32,192 bases of DNA, from positions 1 through 32,192 of IMG/VR virus record IMGVR_UViG_3300025699_000035. One strand, 5' to 3'. Shown in pieces: positions 8,477 to 15,541 of the stretch (positions within the stretch are counted from its first letter, which is position 1; each line of letters opens with the position of its first letter). The notes beneath the pieces are model-generated. The model searched no databases. It worked only from the letters and a program-made list of their open reading frames with translations, and was not told the origin of the DNA. The DNA is from a virus. The position numbers and the translations under genes were made by a program.

Positions 8477-8599
8477 ATGAAATATTTAAACCAAGATTCG
8501 ATTAAAGATGCTGGCGATAAGTGCAAACTCTGTGCTACTATTGCTACTTTCATTAGCGTGCCATATTTGTTAATATGGTTAGTTGCTGTAAGTCTTTAA
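8477..8599 (+). CDS. 40-residue membrane protein
   Basis: ATG 8477 has GGAG six bases upstream. The first 15 residues are polar (MKYLNQDSIKDAGDK) and residues about 19-40 form one hydrophobic helix. Two Cys (CKLC) precede the helix. A strong stem-loop follows immediately. Function unknown; it could be a small inner-membrane effector. Confidence 0.6.
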   Translation: MKYLNQDSIKDAGDKCKLCATIATFISVPYLLIWLVAVSL

Positions 8600-8613
8600 T
8601 CGTAACACCCTTC

Positions 8614-8637
8614 GATAGGCGACTTCGGTCGTCTATC
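8614..8637 (+). terminator. UUCG-capped hairpin before gp43
   Basis: A 10-bp stem (8614-8623 with 8628-8637, one G-U pair) closed by the exceptionally stable TTCG tetraloop, downstream of the small membrane gene and just before the gp43 promoter. The following bases (ACCTTTCAA) are only weakly T-rich, so it may be an imperfect terminator or a 3'-end stabilising structure. Confidence 0.6.
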
Positions 8638-8655
8638 ACCTTTCAAAAATAACAG

Positions 8656-8684
8656 TTTACATTTACGCTAAAGTATGATATAAT
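8656..8684 (+). promoter_or_regulatory. sigma-70-type promoter for DNA polymerase
   Basis: TTTACA (8656-8661), 17-base spacer, TATAAT (8679-8684); the region is nearly identical to the gp45 promoter at 3495, including an AATAACAG prefix. The expected start near 8691 leaves a leader of about 20 bases before ATG 8710. Confidence 0.88.
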
Positions 8685-8709
8685 ATACTTCTATTATGAA
8701 AAGGTGACT

Positions 8710-11217
8710 ATGAAATTCTATACTAATGTAACTCGTTATGGCAATCAACTACTCGTTCGTGGCTATGACGGTAATCGGCGATTCGCTGATAAAATCAAAT
8801 ACCAACCAACACACTTCGTATCGACAAACAAACCTACTGAATGGCAATCTCTATGTGGTAAACCCGTAGCGCCTATCACACATGATTCTATGCGTGAAGC
8901 TAAGGATTGGATTGAAATGAACAGTGGCGTCGTCGGCCGTAACATTTTTGGCAATGATCGATATATCTCTACGTATATCAATGATGCATATCCAGGTCAA
9001 ATCGAATTTGATCGTAACAAGATTAACGTAACTACAATCGATATCGAAGTTGAATCTGATGATGGATTCCCTGAACCTGAATCAGCAGAAAAAGCAATCA
9101 TATCAATCACAATTAAAAACAATATCGATGATACATATTACGTGTGGGCTCTAGGTGAATATGACGTAGAAAAGACACTTATGAAAGACCACCCTGTTAT
9201 CTACAAACGGTTCATCAATGAAGCTCAACTGCTTATGGCATTCACTGACTTCTGGCGTGGTCCTAATTGTCCTGATATCGTAACTGGTTGGAACTGCAGA
9301 TTCTTCGATATTCCATATCTTGTCAATCGTACAACCAAAGTCCTTGATGCTGAATTCGTTAAACGATACTCTCCGTGGGGTATGGTAGAATCACGTGATG
9401 TCACTCAGATGGGTCGCACTCAGCAGTCTTATGAACTTAAAGGCATAGCCATTATTGATTACCTCGAGCTCTTTAAGAAGTTCGGTTACTCTTACGGTCC
9501 ACAAGAATCATATAAACTCGACCATATTGCTCACGTAGTTCTTGGTGAAAAGAAACTATCCTACGAAGAACATGGAAACTTGCATACTCTCTATCTAAAC
9601 GATTATCAGAAGTTCATTGATTATAACATCAAAGATGTAGAGTTGGTTGATCGCTTCGAAGACAAGATGGGTCTTATTACTCTATGTCTCACAATGGCAT
9701 ATAAAGGTGGCGTTAACTATAATGATACCTTTGGTACAACTGCTATATGGGATTCAATCATCTATCGTGAATTGTTCCAAAAGAAAGTTGCTGTTCCATT
9801 CAGTGAAGTCAAATTCAAATCACCGTATCCTGGTGGTTATGTTAAAGATCCACAAGTAGGCCTTCACAAATGGGTTGTAAGCTTCGATTTGAATTCACTA
9901 TATCCATCATTGATTATGCAATATAACATGTCACCAGAAACAATCATCGAAGGCGAACGATGTAACGTTGACATTCAATCATTGCTTGATAAGAAAATGA
10001 CATTCGAAGGTAGCGGCAAATCGATTGGTGGTAATGGTCAAGTCTTTCGAACTGATAAGAAAGGCATCTTGCCTGATATCATCGATGGCATGTATACCGA
10101 ACGTGTTGGAATCAAACGTCAAATGCTTGATGCTCAACAAGCGTTACAGAATGCTGACAAGACTGATAAGCAAACCATATACAGTATCGAACGTGATATT
10201 GCCATTGCTGAAAACAGACAGATGTCTATCAAGATTCTTCTAAACTCTCTTTATGGTGCACTCGGCAACAAGTACTTCAGATTCTTTGATCAACGTATTG
10301 CTGAAGCTATCACATTGTCAGGTCAGCTATCGATCAAATGGGCTGAAGTTGCAATCAATGATTACCTTAACAAAGTACTTAAAACAGATAAAGATTATGT
10401 CATTGCAATCGATACCGATTCGCTTTATGTTAACCTAGACCCATTGGTAGAAGCTGTAAAACCTGCTAATCCTGTAGACTTTCTTGATACTGTTGCACAA
10501 AAGAAACTCGAACCAGCTCTTACTGAAGCATATACTAATCTATTCAATATGATGGGTGGCATTGAAAACAAGATGGTTATGGGTCGTGAAGTTATCGCTG
10601 ATACTGGAATCTGGACTGCTAAGAAACGTTACATCCTGAATGTACATGACAACGAAGGTGTACGTTATGCAGAACCTAAGCTCAAGATCATGGGTATCGA
10701 AGCTATCAAATCTTCCACTCCCATGCCATGTCGTGATGCTCTTAAAGACATCTTTAAGGTAATCATTGATGGTAGTGAATCGAAGACTCAAGCTGCAATC
10801 AAAGAGTTCAAGGACTACTTTGTGACACTACCTGCACATGACATTGCATTCCCGCGTGGTGTGTCTAAAGTCAAAGAATACAAAGACAACAAACTGATCT
10901 ATAAGAAAGGTACTCCTATTCATGTTCGCGGTAGTCTACTCTATAACAAACGTGTTAAGGATCTATCTCTTACGAAGAAGTATTCACCTATCAAAAACGG
11001 TGATAAGGTCAAATTCATCTATCTTCGTAAACCAAACGTCATCAAGGAAAACGTCATATCGTTTCCTGATTACCTACCATCTGAATTTGTAATCGATAAA
11101 TACATTGATTATGACTTACAGTTCCAGAAAACATTCCTTGATCCAATCGAACCGATCCTTGGTGCAATCGGCTGGTCTTCCGAAGAAAGAGCTTCCCTTG
11201 AAGACTTCTTTGGATAA
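8710..11217 (+). CDS. 43: family B DNA polymerase (gp43)
   Basis: 835 residues; T4 gp43 has 898. The N terminus (MKFYTNVTRYGNQLLVRGYD) resembles T4. The 3'-5' exonuclease Exo I motif TIDIEVES places Asp and Glu at residues 111 and 113 (T4 112 and 114). Polymerase motif A is FDLNSLYPSLI near residue 391, motif B KILLNSLYGALGNKYF near 511, and motif C IDTDSLY near 567. All catalytic acids are present, so it should be active. ATG 8710 is preferred over the GTG at 8704 because the AAGG ribosome site then has normal spacing. The C terminus (LEDFFG) ends in a likely clamp-binding peptide. It has its own promoter. Confidence 0.97.
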   Translation: MKFYTNVTRYGNQLLVRGYDGNRRFADKIKYQPTHFVSTNKPTEWQSLCGKPVAPITHDSMREAKDWIEMNSGVVGRNIFGNDRYISTYINDAYPGQIEFDRNKINVTTIDIEVESDDGFPEPESAEKAIISITIKNNIDDTYYVWALGEYDVEKTLMKDHPVIYKRFINEAQLLMAFTDFWRGPNCPDIVTGWNCRFFDIPYLVNRTTKVLDAEFVKRYSPWGMVESRDVTQMGRTQQSYELKGIAIIDYLELFKKFGYSYGPQESYKLDHIAHVVLGEKKLSYEEHGNLHTLYLNDYQKFIDYNIKDVELVDRFEDKMGLITLCLTMAYKGGVNYNDTFGTTAIWDSIIYRELFQKKVAVPFSEVKFKSPYPGGYVKDPQVGLHKWVVSFDLNSLYPSLIMQYNMSPETIIEGERCNVDIQSLLDKKMTFEGSGKSIGGNGQVFRTDKKGILPDIIDGMYTERVGIKRQMLDAQQALQNADKTDKQTIYSIERDIAIAENRQMSIKILLNSLYGALGNKYFRFFDQRIAEAITLSGQLSIKWAEVAINDYLNKVLKTDKDYVIAIDTDSLYVNLDPLVEAVKPANPVDFLDTVAQKKLEPALTEAYTNLFNMMGGIENKMVMGREVIADTGIWTAKKRYILNVHDNEGVRYAEPKLKIMGIEAIKSSTPMPCRDALKDIFKVIIDGSESKTQAAIKEFKDYFVTLPAHDIAFPRGVSKVKEYKDNKLIYKKGTPIHVRGSLLYNKRVKDLSLTKKYSPIKNGDKVKFIYLRKPNVIKENVISFPDYLPSEFVIDKYIDYDLQFQKTFLDPIEPILGAIGWSSEERASLEDFFG

Positions 11218-11225
11218 AAAAAAGG

Positions 11226-11254
11226 TTTACTTTTACTTAAAACTATGTTATAAT
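11226..11254 (+). promoter_or_regulatory. sigma-70-type promoter after gp43
   Basis: TTTACT (11226-11231), 17 bases, TATAAT (11249-11254), immediately after the gp43 stop and 26 bases before the next ATG. The -35 differs from the others by one base. Confidence 0.8.
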
Positions 11255-11279
11255 ATACATTCAAACAACGGAGAAAACT

Positions 11280-11597
11280 ATGCAAACTGTACAACTATTA
11301 AAACTCGTATCTGGTGAAGAACTCTTAGGTCGAGTATCACGTGATGACAACTCTAATTATCTAGACGCGGTATATACCATCACTATGCCAGTCACAATCG
11401 TTCAAGACGAAAGCAACATGGGCTTCGAGCCATTCATGCCTTATTCTGATTCTGATTCATTTGAAATCAGTGGTGATAAAGTTATTCTAGCAGCTAATCC
11501 TACTGTTTCGTTAAAGGATTACTATATTAATGCAACAACACCAGCTGAAACTGAATCAGTAATTGACTTGTCAGCAACATCAGGGATTATCGTATAA
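11280..11597 (+). CDS. small beta-rich protein, possibly Sm-like
   Basis: 105 residues. The start TVQLLKLVSGEELLGRV, followed by alternating hydrophobic strands and FEPFMPYSDSDSFEISGDKVIL, resembles the Sm-like small barrel proteins seen in phages (xxLxSGEElxGxV). Function unknown; RNA binding would follow from such a fold but is not shown. The stop overlaps the next ATG by one base, so it is co-translated with the MazG-like enzyme. Confidence 0.7.
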   Translation: MQTVQLLKLVSGEELLGRVSRDDNSNYLDAVYTITMPVTIVQDESNMGFEPFMPYSDSDSFEISGDKVILAANPTVSLKDYYINATTPAETESVIDLSATSGIIV

Positions 11598-12058
11598 TGA
11601 GTCAGAACTGGGTAAAAGATATTCACGAGATGCAAACAAAGTATGGCACTCGTGATTGGGTTAATGATAACCTTAATGCTAAGAAGAAGCTTCAAACCTT
11701 CCTTGATTTTCGTTTGGATTTTATTGAAGAAGAATTCGAAGAAACACTTAAAGCAGTTCATATCGATAAAGATCCTGAAGAAATCGTTGATGGTCTAATC
11801 GATATATGTGTTGTAGCAATTGGCACACTCGATGCATTTGGTGTTGATCCTTATAAAGCATGGGATGAAGTACATGAAGCTAATATGGCAAAAGTGATTG
11901 GTATTAAACCGTCACGTCCTAATCCACTTGGTGTACCAGATCTGGTTAAACCTGAAGGCTGGATGGCTCCAAACCATGTAGACAATCATGGTCTATTCAC
12001 ACATGTCGTAACTGAACAGTTAGGTTTATTTGATGACAATAGCACTGACAATATTTGA
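11597..12058 (+). CDS. MazG-like all-alpha NTP pyrophosphohydrolase
   Basis: 153 residues. Helical core with the metal-binding signatures EEEFEE (about residues 37-42) and EIVDGLIDICVVAIGTLDAFG (54-75), then AWDEVHEANMAKV, a typical MazG/dUTPase-like arrangement. These enzymes hydrolyse (d)NTPs to the monophosphate and PPi. T4 gp56, which removes dCTP and dUTP so that hydroxymethyl-dCTP replaces dCTP, belongs to the same structural class. With a dCMP hydroxymethylase at 14347, a dCTPase role is attractive, but substrate specificity cannot be read from the sequence. It overlaps the next gene by 26 bases. Confidence 0.8.
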   Translation: MSQNWVKDIHEMQTKYGTRDWVNDNLNAKKKLQTFLDFRLDFIEEEFEETLKAVHIDKDPEEIVDGLIDICVVAIGTLDAFGVDPYKAWDEVHEANMAKVIGIKPSRPNPLGVPDLVKPEGWMAPNHVDNHGLFTHVVTEQLGLFDDNSTDNI

Positions 12059-12956
12059 TAGCATATATGATAACAGTACTTCTAAACGAGTTGATTATAA
12101 TAACTTTGATCAATTCGAACAGATACTGTATAAGCTAGCAAACGAAAAAACATTCAAGCAAAAGAAAGATGCACCTCTTATCTCTCCAGCAACCTACGTT
12201 GAAAACTCTAAACGAGCCAATGCCAACGTAGTTGCTTGGGGTGGTTTTGGTATTGTTGATGTTGATGATTACGTAGGTAATGTTGAAGACATCCATAGAC
12301 AATACGAAGAGTATCGATACGTATGCTATTCAACTGCAAGCTCTACCAAAGAGAATCCTAAGTTTCGATTAGTATTCCCTTTGACTAAGTGGGTTGATAG
12401 TGAACAGATCAAGCATTTCTGGTATGCACTGAATAAAGAGATTGGTGATATCGCTGATGTTCAAACGAAAGATCTTTCTCGTATGTATTATATTCCAGCA
12501 ACGTATGAAGGTGCTTATAACTTTATCTTCTCTCATGATGGTAAGGTTATGAATCCTGATGAGTTAATGGAAAAACATCGATACATATCTAATAGTAGTG
12601 ATTCATTCTTTGATAGACTACCTCCTGCAATTCGCGAAGGTTTGATTGAACATCGTAAGCAACAATTAAATAATACAAACTTCAGTTGGTCTGGTTATGC
12701 AGATTGTCCTTTCGTAAACAAACGACAAGTTGAAGAGTATAAGGCTATCACTGGTGGTGGTTGGTATTATAAGATGTATCAGATTATGGTTTCTACAGCA
12801 AGTAACGCTATGAAACGTGGTTATCCAATCACAGCTCAAGAGATCGCATATATATGTCGTGACCTTGATAATAATACAGGCATGTGGTATGGGTCACGCG
12901 ATCTAAATAAAGAAGCAGATCGTGCAATTGAGTATATCTTTAGGAGTAACATATGA
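12033..12956 (+). CDS. AEP-superfamily primase/primase-polymerase-like protein
   Basis: 307 residues from ATG 12033 (an upstream in-frame TTG at 12030 is less likely). The centre has GIVDVDDYVG, a DxDD metal motif, then CYSTASSTKENPKFRLVFPL and DVQTKDLSRMYYIPATY. This order (DxD, S-rich turn, conserved R, second acidic/Arg segment) is that of archaeo-eukaryotic primases and small prim-pols. The C-terminal 120 residues are helical, perhaps a primase-C-terminal-like domain. It could replace or supplement T4 gp61 primase, which is not seen in this window. The assignment is from motifs by eye; alternatives are a catalytically inactive relative. Confidence 0.6.
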   Translation: MTIALTIFDSIYDNSTSKRVDYNNFDQFEQILYKLANEKTFKQKKDAPLISPATYVENSKRANANVVAWGGFGIVDVDDYVGNVEDIHRQYEEYRYVCYSTASSTKENPKFRLVFPLTKWVDSEQIKHFWYALNKEIGDIADVQTKDLSRMYYIPATYEGAYNFIFSHDGKVMNPDELMEKHRYISNSSDSFFDRLPPAIREGLIEHRKQQLNNTNFSWSGYADCPFVNKRQVEEYKAITGGGWYYKMYQIMVSTASNAMKRGYPITAQEIAYICRDLDNNTGMWYGSRDLNKEADRAIEYIFRSNI

Positions 12957-13117
12957 AACGTAACAAATACTGGAGACTATGGGCTAAGTCTCTTGGTGAA
13001 AAGGTTGGCACTACAGATCGTGAAGCCGATCATATAGCCATCATACGAAGTACCGTAGTCCTAGTCAATTTCGTAACATGTTTCTTTATTATCGCAGGAG
13101 TGATACATCAATGGTAG
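12953..13117 (+). CDS. 54-residue single-pass membrane protein
   Basis: Its ATG overlaps the preceding stop (ATGA) and TAGGAG lies seven bases upstream. A basic, Trp-containing N terminus (MKRNKYWRLWAKSLGEK) and DREADHIAIIR precede one hydrophobic helix at residues about 34-51. The same layout occurs in small proteins of other marine T4-like phages. Function unknown. The stop overlaps the next ATG. Confidence 0.65.
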   Translation: MKRNKYWRLWAKSLGEKVGTTDREADHIAIIRSTVVLVNFVTCFFIIAGVIHQW

Positions 13118-13230
13118 AATTATTCACGTTTATTATTTGTTTTGCAATAGGTCGATTTGCGTGGTTTGTCGCATGTCAACTAACTAATTATTTTGATGGT
13201 AAGGAGATTAATAATGACAACAGTAAGTAA
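13111..13230 (+). CDS. 39-residue membrane protein
   Basis: ATG 13111 lies inside the end of the previous gene with GGAG ten bases upstream. Residues 3-24 are hydrophobic (LFTFIICFAIGRFAWFVA), followed by a polar tail. The 3' end contains the ribosome site and start of the next gene. Very small, so support rests on spacing and hydrophobicity. Confidence 0.5.
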   Translation: MVELFTFIICFAIGRFAWFVACQLTNYFDGKEINNDNSK

Positions 13231-13690
13231 ATTTATCAATCAAATTAATAATCATAGATATGTCGTAGATGAGTGGTTACTCAATGCTTTAGAACAGGAG
13301 TATCAAAAAGGTTCTTATAGCAATAGGGACAATGTTGAAGCATTGGCTCTTGAACTTACGCTATATAAAGAATGCGGCTTTAGTAGACCATCTACATGGA
13401 GATATGACGTCAAACTATCTGAATCGTTATTCATTGATTTAAAACGTCGTCCAAAGTGGTCTAATAATATATCACTATCCGGTAAAGGTCACTTGGAAGA
13501 ATCTCATCGACTAGGTCAACTTACTCATATTGTAAGCTATACTCAAAACATTGAGAGTAATTATAAGATAGGAGATCTTCTTACATTTGATGCTGATGGT
13601 TACTTACCAGTCATGGAAGCATTAAACGTTGCACGGGATACGATGAGCTCTTACAAATTACTTGATAAAAAACGTTTACATTTGCGCTAA
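13214..13690 (+). CDS. hypothetical protein, 158 residues
   Basis: Not recognised. ATG 13214 has AAGGAG eight bases upstream, better than the earlier in-frame start at 13193. The product is soluble and mostly helical in its first half (VSKFINQINNHRYVVDEWLLNALEQEY), with a central basic-aromatic stretch. The last codons are also the -35 and spacer of the next promoter, so the C terminus (KKRLHLR) has been shaped by, or shapes, that promoter. Confidence 0.7.
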   Translation: MTTVSKFINQINNHRYVVDEWLLNALEQEYQKGSYSNRDNVEALALELTLYKECGFSRPSTWRYDVKLSESLFIDLKRRPKWSNNISLSGKGHLEESHRLGQLTHIVSYTQNIESNYKIGDLLTFDADGYLPVMEALNVARDTMSSYKLLDKKRLHLR

Positions 13691-13703
13691 AGTATGATAT
13701 AAT
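13675..13703 (+). promoter_or_regulatory. sigma-70-type promoter for the nucleotide-modification operon
   Basis: TTTACA (13675-13680), 17-base spacer with CTAAAGTATGA, TATAAT (13698-13703). It overlaps the 3' end of the preceding gene and lies 30 bases before ATG 13733. It is the third copy of the promoter type at 3495 and 8656. Confidence 0.88.
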
Positions 13704-13732
13704 ATATGTATATTAACGAGGAATATTAATAA

Positions 13733-14347
13733 ATGAAAGAATCTTTAAAAGTATTACAGGAATGCGCTGATCTACAGCTCAAAAAATCTAATGATTACCA
13801 AAACCCTAACTCAAACATTGTTCAAGCTGACTACTATCCACGTGGTGTTGCTACAATCCTTGATACAGTATATGGTAAAATACTCCGTATGTATTCAGTT
13901 CTTGAAGCAATGGAACATGATAAAGATTATAATCCCAACTTTGAATCGCTTGAAGATTCAGCAAAAGATCTAATCAACTATAGTTCATTCATTGTTGCTT
14001 ATATCCGTGGTGAAGTTGAAGGCCAATCAAATGATCGTGACTTCTTGAATCGTAAAGTAGAAGTTAAATCTTCTAATAAAGGAACATGGGATAGCTTCTT
14101 TGATAGTCATTGGTCCTCAGATGATCAGGTATGGCCTGATGAAATGCTAGACCTAACTGTAAATAATGGTAAATGCGAAGATCCTTCGCTACGTGTAAGT
14201 GGTGTTCCATTGCCAATTGATTCTGATTCAGTATACTTTCGAAACTTAAACACTGAACCAACTTACCTTGGTGATAACCATTGGCTGCGTAGTGATGGTA
14301 CAACATTCGAGAATGCACATCGACCTAAACCTAAGGATGCTAAATAA
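13733..14347 (+). CDS. DUF1599/Nmad1-like protein
   Basis: 204 residues. The N-terminal half (residues 1-100) has CADLQLKKSNDYQNPNSN, then ILDTVYGKILRMYSV and LEDSAKDLINYSSFIVAYI. This L.KK..DY ... K..R ... D..KDL.NY pattern is that of DUF1599, which I recall being named a nucleotide modification associated domain. The C-terminal half (about 110-204) is polar and of unknown fold. It is the first gene after a strong promoter, and its stop overlaps the start of dCMP hydroxymethylase, which fits a role in base modification or nucleotide sanitation. No biochemical function is known to me. Confidence 0.6.
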   Translation: MKESLKVLQECADLQLKKSNDYQNPNSNIVQADYYPRGVATILDTVYGKILRMYSVLEAMEHDKDYNPNFESLEDSAKDLINYSSFIVAYIRGEVEGQSNDRDFLNRKVEVKSSNKGTWDSFFDSHWSSDDQVWPDEMLDLTVNNGKCEDPSLRVSGVPLPIDSDSVYFRNLNTEPTYLGDNHWLRSDGTTFENAHRPKPKDAK

Positions 14348-15021
14348 TGATAATGCAAAATGTTGAAGATATTCGTCAATACTTTGTTGATGAACTAGAA
14401 GCAGAAAACTTTACAACTGATCGTACCGGTTCTAAAACAATTGAGCTACTTGGCGCATCATTTATTGCTGATGAAAATGCAATCTTCGGTACTCCAAATG
14501 AAGACTACATTCAAAAAGAACTTGAATGGTATGATAGCGAATCGACTAATATCTATGATATATCGAATGAGCCTCCTAAAGCATGGAAGATGACAGCCAA
14601 TGATCATGGTGAAATCAATTCAAACTATGGTAATCTAATCTATAATGCTAAACACTACAAGCAATACTATAACGTATTAAGTGAATTGCGTGGCAATGAG
14701 GATTCACGCCGTGCATCGATGGTATATCAACGTCCTTCTATATGGGTTGATTATGATGCTAATGGTAAGAATGATTTCATTTGTACGAATGCAGTAACGT
14801 ATTATATTCGTGATGATCAACTTCATTGTGTAGTTCAAATGCGATCTAATGATGTGGTCTTTGGTTATAAGAATGATTTCGCATGGCAAGAACATGTGCT
14901 ATATCACTTATGTCAAGATATAAATGACTTTCAAGGTAGACCACCAATTACAGTTGGTAATATCCATTGGCAGGTTCAGAATCTTCACGTATATGAGAGG
15001 CACTTTGATCTTGTCAAATAA
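14347..15021 (+). CDS. 42: deoxycytidylate 5-hydroxymethylase (gp42)
   Basis: 224 residues, close to T4 gp42 throughout: GSKTIELLGASFIADE, DYIQKELEWY, GEINSNYGNLIY, DFICTNAVTYYIRD and MRSNDVVFGYKNDFAWQ. The nucleophilic Cys is residue 146 (T4 Cys148). Asp177 corresponds to T4 Asp179, the residue that replaces the thymidylate synthase Asn and favours dCMP over dUMP. The enzyme would convert dCMP to 5-hydroxymethyl-dCMP with methylene-tetrahydrofolate. It ends at HVYERHFDLVK and lacks the last roughly 20 residues of T4 gp42. AAGGA is nine bases before the ATG. Its 3' end overlaps the dCMP deaminase gene. Confidence 0.95.
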   Translation: MIMQNVEDIRQYFVDELEAENFTTDRTGSKTIELLGASFIADENAIFGTPNEDYIQKELEWYDSESTNIYDISNEPPKAWKMTANDHGEINSNYGNLIYNAKHYKQYYNVLSELRGNEDSRRASMVYQRPSIWVDYDANGKNDFICTNAVTYYIRDDQLHCVVQMRSNDVVFGYKNDFAWQEHVLYHLCQDINDFQGRPPITVGNIHWQVQNLHVYERHFDLVK

Positions 15022-15457
15022 ATGGGATAAACGTTATATGGAATTGACCGAGGTGGTAGCATCTTGGTCAAAAGATCCATCAAAGAAAATAGGTGCCGTA
15101 GCCATTGGTTCTAAAGGTCAAGTATTGGCTCAAGGATTCAATGGCTTTCCTCGTGGCATCGATGATACTGATGAGCGATTAAATGATCGTTCTAAGAAGT
15201 ATAAGTATGTCGTCCACGCTGAAATGAACCTCATATATAATGCTACGTTCAATGGGATATCCCTTGATGGTTCAACCGTTTATATACATGGTTTGCCTCT
15301 TTGCTCTGAATGCGCAAAGGGTCTTATTCAAATCGGCGTGAAACGAATCGTAATGTGCAAAAACTCATTAGAAAACTCTGATGAAAAATGGCTAGAATCA
15401 TTTGAGCTCACTATACAATTACTTAACGAGGCAGGAATACATTGGAAAACCATATAG
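15011..15457 (+). CDS. cd: dCMP deaminase
   Basis: 148 residues. Zinc-dependent deaminase with HAE in YVVHAEMNLIYNA and PLCSEC for the second and third zinc ligands; FNGFPRGIDDT is typical of dCMP deaminases. It converts dCMP to dUMP, feeding the ThyX encoded at 24915. I choose the TTG at 15011, preceded by GAGG (14997-15000), because the product then begins MSNKWDKRYMEL, the usual N terminus. An ATG at 14993 is in frame but has no ribosome site. It overlaps the hydroxymethylase gene by 11 bases; the two enzymes compete for dCMP. Confidence 0.93.
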   Translation: MSNKWDKRYMELTEVVASWSKDPSKKIGAVAIGSKGQVLAQGFNGFPRGIDDTDERLNDRSKKYKYVVHAEMNLIYNATFNGISLDGSTVYIHGLPLCSECAKGLIQIGVKRIVMCKNSLENSDEKWLESFELTIQLLNEAGIHWKTI

Positions 15458-15475
15458 ATACTAACACAACATTAA

Positions 15476-15485
15476 CTCACGTGAG
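15476..15485. other. 10-bp palindrome upstream of the inositol-phosphate synthase gene
   Basis: CTCACGTGAG is a perfect palindrome in the 84-base gap between the deaminase and inositol-phosphate synthase genes. This gap has no TTTACA-N17-TATAAT promoter. It could be an operator, or coincidence. Confidence 0.3.
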
Positions 15486-15541
15486 CTACTCTGATCCAGT
15501 CAAATCTCTCACATAAAAAAACTGATATAAAGGAGAAAATT

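Noticed and set aside
9647-10438. Extra + strand ORFs within gp43
   Set aside because: They are in other frames of the polymerase and have no ribosome sites. The gp43 frame carries all catalytic motifs.
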